DNA of 37,505 bases from Candidatus Baldrarchaeum yapensis (GTDB lineage Archaea > Asgardarchaeota > Baldrarchaeia > Baldrarchaeales > Baldrarchaeaceae). The translations under genes were made by a program, and so were the position numbers. Below are positions 32,082 to 37,505 of the stretch, piece by piece (positions within the stretch are counted from its first letter, which is position 1; each line of letters begins with the position of its first letter). The stretch is taken from positions 1 to 37,505 of the forward strand of contig JAEOSH010000017.1 of NCBI GenBank assembly GCA_016840465.1, read 5' to 3'. The notes below the pieces were generated by a model. It did no database searches. It was given only the letters and a program-made list of their open reading frames with translations, and was not told the origin of the DNA.

Positions 32082-33220
32082 GTTACACCTCCTCTATCAA
32101 GTAACCTTTTCACGTATTTCCATGAATTTAGGCATGGTTTCATATCTTTCATCCTTAGGTATAAGTTTATAGAAGCATTCAACTGTCTGTTAATAATCAA
32201 CCTACACTTAATACATTCCAAAACCTGCCCCTTTCGGTGCTTCATTCTTCCACCACATCTGGAGCAGATTTTAGTTGAATTACGAGGATCTAACAACTTT
32301 ACATTAGCTTTATAACTCATTAGAGCTATTATCTGCTTCCAATTTTGTTTAGAAACAACTCTATTGTGTATTTTACATTTACCAAACATTCCCTGCTTTT
32401 CTAAGTTCTCAAATCCATGCTCGTAATCTTTGAACTCTTTAGCGAGCTTAGTTGTTAGCTTATGTAGAAAATCTTTAACTCTATTTCTGTATCTTTGAGA
32501 ATACTTCTGCATAAGCCTTTTAGCAGTTTTTGGCTTAGTTTTACTCAAGCTCTGGATTTTTCTTCTCTTGTTCTCATAAGTTATGTGTAAAGTGTATAGT
32601 GGTTTTAAGTTCACTCTAATCCATCCTCTATCGCAAAATCCGTCCATGCTAAGCAGATTTAGATCCCAAGCAATTTTCTTCTTTGGAGTATAATTAACGG
32701 GTTTTCTGAACGTTATAATTAACTCATTCTCCTTGAGTATTAACTCTCCTAAATCGCAACCTTCAACTCTTTTCCTGAACCAAGCTTTTGACAGGTCAAA
32801 TTCAAGATAAAGCTGACGAGGTCTTATCGTAATTACGATTTTCTCATCTCTGAATCTGTAAAGTGTTTCTTTTACTCTGACGAACTTCCTTTTTACTACA
32901 GGTTTATTTCTTCCCCTCTTTCCTTTGATGTAATTCCTCCTCCACGAGCTTAAAATTGAATAAGCAGTTTTTATTGCTGAATCTACGTAATGTGATGCGT
33001 AATTCCAATCTTTAAGCAATTGATTTCTTAAAGTTCTTTTAAATTCTTTAGATTTTGGAATTATTGGAATTAACCTATTTCTCTTCTTTTTCCATTCTAT
33101 GCTGTCCCAAATTATATCTATCGCTCTTTGTAGAAGATACCTGTAGCTACTTAAAAATTCGCTTATATCGTAGTCGTGTCTTACTTTGTAGCTAACAATC
33201 CTGTATGAGTTTCTTTGCAC
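32063..33220 (-). CDS. tnpB: TnpB-family protein with altered RuvC-III motif
   Basis: 385 residues, a different TnpB subgroup from that at 26822. Ruv[15 protein letters not shown] (Asp186), Ruv[11 protein letters not shown] (Glu271) and a zinc ribbon (Cys319, 322, 336, 339) are present. RuvC-III reads [17 protein letters not shown]: related archaeal proteins have DRQLNAS or DRDxNAA, so the acidic residue is Asn344 (with Gln346), which should weaken or abolish cutting. The C-terminus ends WLEVT where the homing endonuclease gene begins; the stop overlaps that gene by 19 bp, and the codons for RGGV supply its ribosome binding site. GTG start, overlapping tnpA by 29 bp. Confidence 0.88.
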   Translation of the reverse strand: MQRNSYRIVSYKVRHDYDISEFLSSYRYLLQRAIDIIWDSIEWKKKRNRLIPIIPKSKEFKRTLRNQLLKDWNYASHYVDSAIKTAYSILSSWRRNYIKGKRGRNKPVVKRKFVRVKETLYRFRDEKIVITIRPRQLYLEFDLSKAWFRKRVEGCDLGELILKENELIITFRKPVNYTPKKKIAWDLNLLSMDGFCDRGWIRVNLKPLYTLHITYENKRRKIQSLSKTKPKTAKRLMQKYSQRYRNRVKDFLHKLTTKLAKEFKDYEHGFENLEKQGMFGKCKIHNRVVSKQNWKQIIALMSYKANVKLLDPRNSTKICSRCGGRMKHRKGQVLECIKCRLIINRQLNASINLYLRMKDMKPCLNSWKYVKRLLDRGGVTWLEVT

Positions 33221-33800
33221 CTTCTACCACCTTCTTATACTTGTGTGATCTCATTCCATACAACTTACCAGCAAAATGAGATATTATCGTGATTAAATCT
33301 TCGATTAGCTCTTCTTGTGGCGATTTTTCTTCTTTATTTATAACTACTATCTCTGTTCCGTAACTCTTGAAGAATTCCTCTAAAATCTTAAATCCAAATC
33401 TCGTTAACCTGTCTGGATACGCTATAACGACCTTAGAAACCTCCTTGTTCATAACCATTTTTAGCAGTTTTTGAAAATTCCTCCTATCTTCTTTCAACCC
33501 AGAACCTACATCTTTGAGAATTTCTATTTCCCATCCTCTTTCCTTCGCATAACGTCTTATTAGCTCTATTTGTCTCTCTAAATCATCCTTTTGAGTATGA
33601 GATGAAACCCTCGCATAACCCACTATCTTCCTTTCTTCGTGAATCCCTAAAATTCGCTTTATTTCTGATTCGGGAACTCTCCTCTTTCCACCTACAGTTC
33701 TGACACACCTAATCTTCCCTTCCTTATCCCACCTCTGAATAGTCTTAACGTGAACTCCAAGCAACTTAGATGCCTCTTTTAGTGTGTATAACTTTTCCAT
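33192..33800 (-). CDS. tnpA: IS607-type serine transposase TnpA of element 2
   Basis: 202 residues. MerR-like HTH ([20 protein letters not shown] then [18 protein letters not shown]) and resolvase domain with [20 protein letters not shown] (nucleophile Ser), [12 protein letters not shown] and [17 protein letters not shown]. It differs throughout from the TnpA at 26239, so the two elements are separate arrivals and not copies. The gene looks intact. It would catalyse excision and insertion of the whole element, including the homing endonuclease gene. Confidence 0.92.
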   Translation of the reverse strand: MEKLYTLKEASKLLGVHVKTIQRWDKEGKIRCVRTVGGKRRVPESEIKRILGIHEERKIVGYARVSSHTQKDDLERQIELIRRYAKERGWEIEILKDVGSGLKEDRRNFQKLLKMVMNKEVSKVVIAYPDRLTRFGFKILEEFFKSYGTEIVVINKEEKSPQEELIEDLITIISHFAGKLYGMRSHKYKKVVEGAKKLIQDC

Positions 33801-33888
33801 GTTTACTCACTAATACTCTCAAATGCTCACCAAATACTTAACTGTCTCGCACGGCAAGAGTTTGCGTTCTCAAACTCAAATGTATGAC

Positions 33889-33897
33889 CTTAAATAG
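33889..33897 (+). promoter_or_regulatory. TATA box of a leaderless gene
   Basis: CTTAAATAG centred 24 bp before the ATG at 33917, which would place transcription start on or next to the start codon. It lies at the presumed left edge of the second transposon, so that element did not disrupt this gene. Confidence 0.5.
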
Positions 33898-33916
33898 TGT
33901 TCCCACACACCACTAA

Positions 33917-34234
33917 ATGGTGGACGCAATGCCGTCAGCAGCCCACGAGGAGCGGGACCTTATAGAGGAACTCCTAGAGGAAGAGTGGAGAAAACGGCGG
34001 GCGAGGGTCGTGGAAACCCGAAAGATGGAAGTCGACGATATCATCATCTTCTCAATCGTGAAACTTAACCACCGGGTGAGCACCCTCTCCGGAAAATTAG
34101 ATAACCTATCGGCGGAGGTCGCATCCCTAAAGAACGATGTAAAGCTGCTGAAGACCGTCGTCCTCGGAATAATCCTCCCCATCCTCATCGCAATCGTCTC
34201 AATCCTCGTCACGATCCTCCTAAAAATCTCGTGA
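33917..34234 (+). CDS. Small coiled-coil protein with C-terminal membrane anchor
   Basis: 105 residues. An acidic/basic helical N-terminus (EERDLIEELLEEEWRKRRAR) leads to a heptad-like coiled coil (VKLNHRVSTLSGKLDNLSAE, then VASLKNDVKLLKTV) and a single hydrophobic segment (LGIILPILIAIVSILVTILL) at the very end, a tail-anchor layout. No enzymatic motif. Such proteins are common next to toxin/antitoxin genes in archaeal accessory regions; the function is unknown. Confidence 0.7.
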   Translation: MVDAMPSAAHEERDLIEELLEEEWRKRRARVVETRKMEVDDIIIFSIVKLNHRVSTLSGKLDNLSAEVASLKNDVKLLKTVVLGIILPILIAIVSILVTILLKIS

Positions 34235-34268
34235 CACGTAACTTATAACCTAAAAACCCGATCATCCC

Positions 34269-34694
34269 TCACGGAAGCACAATACCATACCTCTCCAACT
34301 CCGAAAGCACCTCACCCCTCCTCGACACCACCCCTAATATCTCCTTATCGGTGGTCAGGGGCTCCGCTCCCCTCACAACGCACTGCGCCGCCACCAGCGC
34401 GTCAAAATAATCCAACCCATAACTCGCAATTATGACCGCCGCAACCGCCATGTCCAGCGGCGTCACCGGCTCCACAGTCTCCCTGCTTATGAACCTATGA
34501 AGCACAAGCCACACCTTCCGCCTCTCATCATCGCTAAAGCCCCGCGCCTTCATGAGCAGGTCAAACTCCAAAAGCGCCGCCTGCGAAACAACAGTGTCCC
34601 CGCCCAGCCCCTCTATCACCCGGATCGCATCCCCATGCAACCGATCCGAGGATCTAAAGTATGCCACAAGGTAAACAGTATCAACTATCCTCAT
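34269..34694 (-). CDS. vapC: PIN-domain toxin VapC
   Basis: 141 residues. Acidic PIN positions: Asp5 in RIVDTVYLVAYF, Glu in AALLEFDLLMKARG, Asp in YGLDYFDALVAAQ and Asp in LTTDKEI. It should be a metal-dependent RNase. The ATG follows GGTGGGCG and overlaps the AbrB antitoxin gene by 14 bp, giving a complete pair. The position of the usual D-T/S-N motif reads DTVY, a mild variant. Confidence 0.88.
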   Translation of the reverse strand: MRIVDTVYLVAYFRSSDRLHGDAIRVIEGLGGDTVVSQAALLEFDLLMKARGFSDDERRKVWLVLHRFISRETVEPVTPLDMAVAAVIIASYGLDYFDALVAAQCVVRGAEPLTTDKEILGVVSRRGEVLSELERYGIVLP

Positions 34695-34935
34695 CGCCCA
34701 CCATCCTCAGTGCAAGCCTAGATGCCTCGTGGTCCTCCTCCCTCCAACCCTTAAACTTCTCCTCAAAAGCCCGCGCAACCTCCTCGTAAATCCTGTCCGA
34801 TAAAACAATCTCCAAACTGCCACTACCCTTTACCCTCAGCAAAACCCTCCGCTTCCCCCTGATACCCAGCCTCCGCCTGACCTCCGCTGGTATGACTATC
34901 CTCCCACGCTCATCTATTGTGACCACATACTCCAT
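34681..34935 (-). CDS. vapB: AbrB-family antitoxin VapB
   Basis: 84 residues. MEYVVTIDERGRIVIPAEVR and RRLGIRGKRRVLLRVKGSGS form the swapped-hairpin AbrB fold; the C-terminal half is a charged helix (EEVARAFEEKFKGWREEDHE) that would bind the VapC toxin. A minus-strand TTTATATTG near 34966-34974 is the likely TATA box, and GGTGGG lies just before the ATG. First gene of the pair. Confidence 0.88.
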   Translation of the reverse strand: MEYVVTIDERGRIVIPAEVRRRLGIRGKRRVLLRVKGSGSLEIVLSDRIYEEVARAFEEKFKGWREEDHEASRLALRMVGDEDS

Positions 34936-35002
34936 TCAACCCACCATTGTGAAAATTCTCCCACCCTCAATATAAAACTTGTAAATAGATCCATGCAACC
35001 CC

Positions 35003-35195
35003 CATGTTAATCTATCTTTGTAACTGACCACCACAACATCAACCTTTCCGCTTACAACATATTTAAATGGCTTTTTCAACCCTCTTCGCTTTTCATTCAA
35101 TCCAGAGGCTACATCTGTTAGATCATCAATAACATCGTGTCCTCTAGCTGAGCAGTACTCTTTAAAATATTCGGCTTGCCTACTAAATATTCAGG
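35003..35195 (-). pseudogene. Fragment of an IS607-type TnpA resolvase
   Basis: The minus-strand frame reads RQAEYFKEYCSARGHDVIDD, LTDVASGLNEKRRGLKKPFK, YVVSGKVDVVVVSYKDRLT without a stop, matching the middle of the TnpA at 26239-26850 (RQVEYLKEYCTARGYNVVGI ... VASGLNEKRRGLKKLFEYVV) at most positions. The HTH, catalytic Ser segment and the C-terminal third are missing. It marks a third IS607 insertion, long since deleted, between the vapBC pair and the ybaK-type gene. Confidence 0.85.
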
Positions 35196-35253
35196 AATAC
35201 CATAATAGTGGCACCCATATGTTGCATGCTACCGGTAGCTAGGGGCGAGGTTT

Positions 35254-35712
35254 ATGCCTGTAGAACCTGTTCTGAGGTGGATTAAGAGGTACGGTGTCGG
35301 GTGGAGGCTTATTAGAGCTTCGGGGAAAACCACTAGAGTGGATGACGCAGCAAGGCTCCTAGGTGTGAGCAGGTCTAAAATAGTCAAAACAATCGTAGTA
35401 GTTGCTGGAGGTGAAGTATACGCTGTGGTTATCCCTGGAGATAGAAGGCTAGACATGGATAAACTCGCAGATATTACTGGGGCTAAGCCGAGACTGGCTA
35501 GACCAGGTGAAGTGGTTGAGAAAACCGGGTACCCCGTAGGTGGAGTACCTCCCGTCGCACTCCCAAGCCACGTCAAGTTGGTAGTTGACGAATCCCTACT
35601 CAGACACGATAGAGTCTATGGGGGAGGAGGAGAGGATGGAATACTACTAGAGTTCAACCCTAAGGAACTCATAGAACTAGCAAAACCCCTAGTTGCGAAG
35701 CTAGCGAAATGA
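35254..35712 (+). CDS. YbaK/ProX-type aminoacyl-tRNA deacylase
   Basis: 152 residues. The fold is recognised from ASGKTTRVDDAARLLGVSRS (substrate loop), KIVKTIVVVAGGEVYAVVIP with the conserved Lys, DMDKLADITGAKPRLARPGEV, TGYPVGGVPPVALP (glycine-rich pocket) and GGGGEDGILLEFNPKELIEL. Family members remove wrongly attached amino acids such as Cys or Ala from tRNA(Pro). GGCGAGG precedes the ATG. A free-standing single-domain form is normal. Sits alone between transposon debris and a decayed stretch. Confidence 0.88.
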   Translation: MPVEPVLRWIKRYGVGWRLIRASGKTTRVDDAARLLGVSRSKIVKTIVVVAGGEVYAVVIPGDRRLDMDKLADITGAKPRLARPGEVVEKTGYPVGGVPPVALPSHVKLVVDESLLRHDRVYGGGGEDGILLEFNPKELIELAKPLVAKLAK

Positions 35713-36388
35713 CTTAGTCAAATTTTGAGAAAGAATTTATGATAATTATAAGTCGATTTCTAATCTCTTTAGCCACCTCAGCCGGTACCCTGACATGATA
35801 TCCCCTAAGAAGCATTACCATCGAGAAGGGGATCTAGGGACGGACCACCCTCCATAGACCCAGGGCCACAAGTACGAGGAGGTTTTGAGGCCCTTCAAGC
35901 ACATCTACCGCTACAAGGGGCGAGGAGGCCCGCTTCTGCTCGAAGGATAAAGACGAGGCTCAGGAGGTCGCTGAGGTACCAGCTCGTGGAGAGCACAGAT
36001 GCATCCGTGAAGCGGCTGTCTCTCTCGCACTAATGTGGAGCAAATCGCCGCCGGGATGACGGGCGCGTGACACGGAAATAGATGATGCCCGAAAGGGTAG
36101 AGACGGACAGCGACGTGCGTACAGCGACCGATACCTTAGGCCGATGCCTAGTCATGAGTGTTTATGTTGAACTTATTTATGAAACAGCCTCCCCACCTCC
36201 ATAAAAACTTATAAGTCACGCCCACCCAAGATACCCCGCTCTCACTATAAGCCTCCCCTGTGTGCTAGGCAACATCTCTTCCTGTTACCCGATCTCCCAT
36301 GAAATTCAAGATCTCATATCTTCTACGCACATCCAAACCCGGCAACTCCAAACCTGCCTCATCGTGTCCGCAAAAAAGAAGTTTCAAT
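35713..36388. other. 676 bp without an intact gene; decayed coding sequence likely
   Basis: On the plus strand several protein-like runs occur in shifting frames: from about 35797 ISPKKHYHREGDLGTDHPP, an in-frame stop, then HKYEEVLRPFKHIYRYKGRG; next RIKTRLRRSLRYQLVESTDA; then NVEQIAAGMTGA and DDARKGRDGQRRAYSDRYLR up to about 36170. The breaks are consistent with frameshifts in one dead gene of unknown family, perhaps of a mobile element. A TATA-like TTATAA near 36210 has no gene behind it. Confidence 0.35.
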
Positions 36389-36874
36389 TCACCTCCTCTC
36401 CGCATAAATTCTATCCGCTACCGCCTTGACAAGCCTACGGGCATGTTCAAGCGCCTCCTCCACGTCCTTCCTATCAGCACCCCCCTCATAAAAGTTCATG
36501 TGCATGGCATTAGCGGCATACCATGCCCCCCTCACCCAATCCCCTAACTCCTCAGCCATCTTGCTCTTATACTGCCATAGTTGCACATGGGACTCCAGCC
36601 GGATGCCCTCCCGATACATCGCGTGCGCCTTGACCGCAAGCGCCACAGCTCCCCACACCTTCTCACCAGCCTGCCTCAAATCCCCTTTCCTCAGCTCATC
36701 TTCCGCCTGTCCCAACATCTCAGCCGCCACATCTATGTACTTCCTAGCAACGTCCGACGGGTCTAGACCCCTCGTCACAAACTCCAACAACAGCTCCTCA
36801 ATTGGAACCCCCAACTTGCCCGCTTTCTCCCGAAGCAAATCAGCAATTACCCGCGGAATCGTAATCGATACCAC
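36389..36874 (-). CDS. PaREP1-family protein
   Basis: 161 residues from GTG 36874, after GGGTGG; GTG 36883 is an alternative. ARKYIDVAAEMLGQAEDELR, KGDLRQAGEKVWGAVALAVK, HAMYREGIRLESHVQLWQYK and a C-terminal helix EEALEHARRLVKAVADRIYA match the archaeal PaREP1 family, an all-helical, HEPN-like fold frequent beside PIN and toxin-antitoxin genes in thermophiles. An N-terminal RHH-like segment (VSITIPRVIADLLREKAGKL) is added. Minus-strand TTTATATTA near 36910 is the probable TATA box. Function is unknown; a role in RNA-targeting defence is inferred from the fold. Confidence 0.8.
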   Translation of the reverse strand: MVSITIPRVIADLLREKAGKLGVPIEELLLEFVTRGLDPSDVARKYIDVAAEMLGQAEDELRKGDLRQAGEKVWGAVALAVKAHAMYREGIRLESHVQLWQYKSKMAEELGDWVRGAWYAANAMHMNFYEGGADRKDVEEALEHARRLVKAVADRIYAERR

Positions 36875-37009
36875 AATAACCACCCATATCTCTGTTCCTC
36901 ACTCCATAATATAAACCCGTAAAAAGACACCGCAGAGTGCTTACACTCTTCCATCCAACCGCGCACCCTCACCATCCGCCCCGATGGACTCACTTGAAAA
37001 AACGAGAAC

Positions 37010-37492
37010 TCAGGTGCCCTCACCGGAATATCCGGCAAACTTCTTTAAAACCTCTAACGGCACGGGGTTCTCATACCTTATCCCGACCGCCTCACATAAC
37101 CTCTCAAAATCGGTGTCCGTCGTCACTATCGCGACCGCGCCCTCCTGCAACGCCAGCGCCAAGTAAACGCAATCATAAACATCGTGATTCAACTCCTCCG
37201 CCAGCTCGAACGCCCTCAGTATCGTCTCCCTCCTCAACGGAACCAGCTGAGGAACATCATACTTCCTCAGAAAATCAATAACCGACCGCGCCGCCTCCCT
37301 CCTGTCTATACCCCACTTCCTCTCCATGATCCAAAAAGCCCGCACCGGAAGAATGTCTAAAAGCACCGGAATGTACTCCCCGCGCAACCCCCTATCCACA
37401 ACCTCCGAAACGTACTCATTCCCGGGATGGTCCTCCACCAAGTAAATCGCCAGCACGTTCACATCCCAAACCTTCTTCTCAACCCTCCCCAA
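37010..37492 (-). CDS. PIN-domain protein (VapC-like), start near window edge
   Basis: 160 residues from TTG 37492; the frame remains open to the window end, so the true start may lie outside. Acidic positions are Asp10 in VWDVNVLAIYLVEDHPGNE, Asp in LLDILPVRAFWIME, Asp in NHDVYDCVYLALALQ and Asp in IVTTDTDFERL, an intact PIN active site. It should be a metal-dependent RNase. No antitoxin gene is visible downstream; a partner would be expected upstream, past the edge. Confidence 0.82.
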   Translation of the reverse strand: MGRVEKKVWDVNVLAIYLVEDHPGNEYVSEVVDRGLRGEYIPVLLDILPVRAFWIMERKWGIDRREAARSVIDFLRKYDVPQLVPLRRETILRAFELAEELNHDVYDCVYLALALQEGAVAIVTTDTDFERLCEAVGIRYENPVPLEVLKKFAGYSGEGT

Positions 37493-37505
37493 ACGTCGCC
37501 TCCCC

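Larger units (their letters stand above)
31051..33889 (-). mobile_element. Second IS607-type element carrying tnpA, tnpB and a homing endonuclease
   Basis: On the minus strand, tnpA (33800-33192), tnpB (33220-32063) and a LAGLIDADG gene (32081-31215) overlap in series, followed by a tnpB-tail remnant and a hairpin end. The right edge is placed at a GG (complement of CC at 31051-31052), beyond which an unrelated frame starts. The left edge lies between tnpA and the promoter at 33889-33897, where complement GG pairs also occur; an inverted repeat GAGTTTG/CAAACTC and two copies of CATTTGAG lie inside it. Both limits are approximate. It is AT-rich compared with neighbouring genes. Confidence 0.6.

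Noticed and set aside
1-37505. tRNA, rRNA or CRISPR arrays
   Set aside because: No T-arm consensus with matching acceptor stem and no regularly spaced repeats were found by reading the intergenic regions; a covariance search was not possible.

Overview
The window is chromosomal DNA from an archaeon, probably a thermophile. Archaeal traits are AT-rich TATA-type promoters about 25 bp before starts (some leaderless), GGTGA/GGAGGTG ribosome binding sites, many TTG/GTG starts, archaeal mevalonate enzymes (HMG-CoA synthase with a DUF35 partner, mevalonate kinase, type 2 IPP isomerase), a sulfhydrogenase-type group 3b [NiFe] hydrogenase, a CoA-disulfide-reductase-like flavoprotein, PaREP1, and several VapBC/PIN modules. 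The lineage cannot be fixed from this sequence; a Hadarchaeota- or TACK-like thermophile would fit. Bacterial-type MutS/MutL in such a genome is notable.

Layout. 1-2372 (+): phosphate importer pstC(partial)-pstA-pstB. 2376-4570 (-): thiolase-like protein, DUF35 protein and a class I fumarase beta-type subunit in one apparent operon. 5033-8052 (-): mevalonate kinase, IPP isomerase and an iron-sulfur flavoprotein, divergent from an HMG-CoA synthase fused to its own DUF35 domain (8516-10012, +). 10015-14496 (-): hydrogenase beta-gamma-delta-alpha plus maturation protease. 15084-17165 (+): an autoregulator-like winged helix gene, a small HExxH peptidase-like gene and hisC. 17413-18744 (+): CoA disulfide reductase/NADH oxidase. 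18750-20419 (-): 2-hydroxyacid dehydrogenase and a VapBC pair. 20692-25158 (+): mutS-mutL.

From 25.2 kb to the end the window turns into an accessory, transposon-scarred region. An IS607-type element (26178-28027) splits a sulfatase-like gene, and the codons can be rejoined across it. A second IS607-type element (about 31051-33889, minus strand) carries a resolvase, a TnpB with an altered RuvC-III motif, and a LAGLIDADG homing endonuclease gene that overlaps the end of tnpB and contains one in-frame stop. A resolvase fragment (35003-35195), a GC-rich hairpin locus with its own TATA box (about 28613-28805), gene fragments, a frameshifted hydrolase, antitoxin/toxin genes, a YbaK-type deacylase, PaREP1 and a PIN gene fill the rest.

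The most unusual system is the second element: an RNA-guided-nuclease-family gene and a protein homing endonuclease in overlapping frames on one mobile element, with a structured RNA-like right end retained beyond them.
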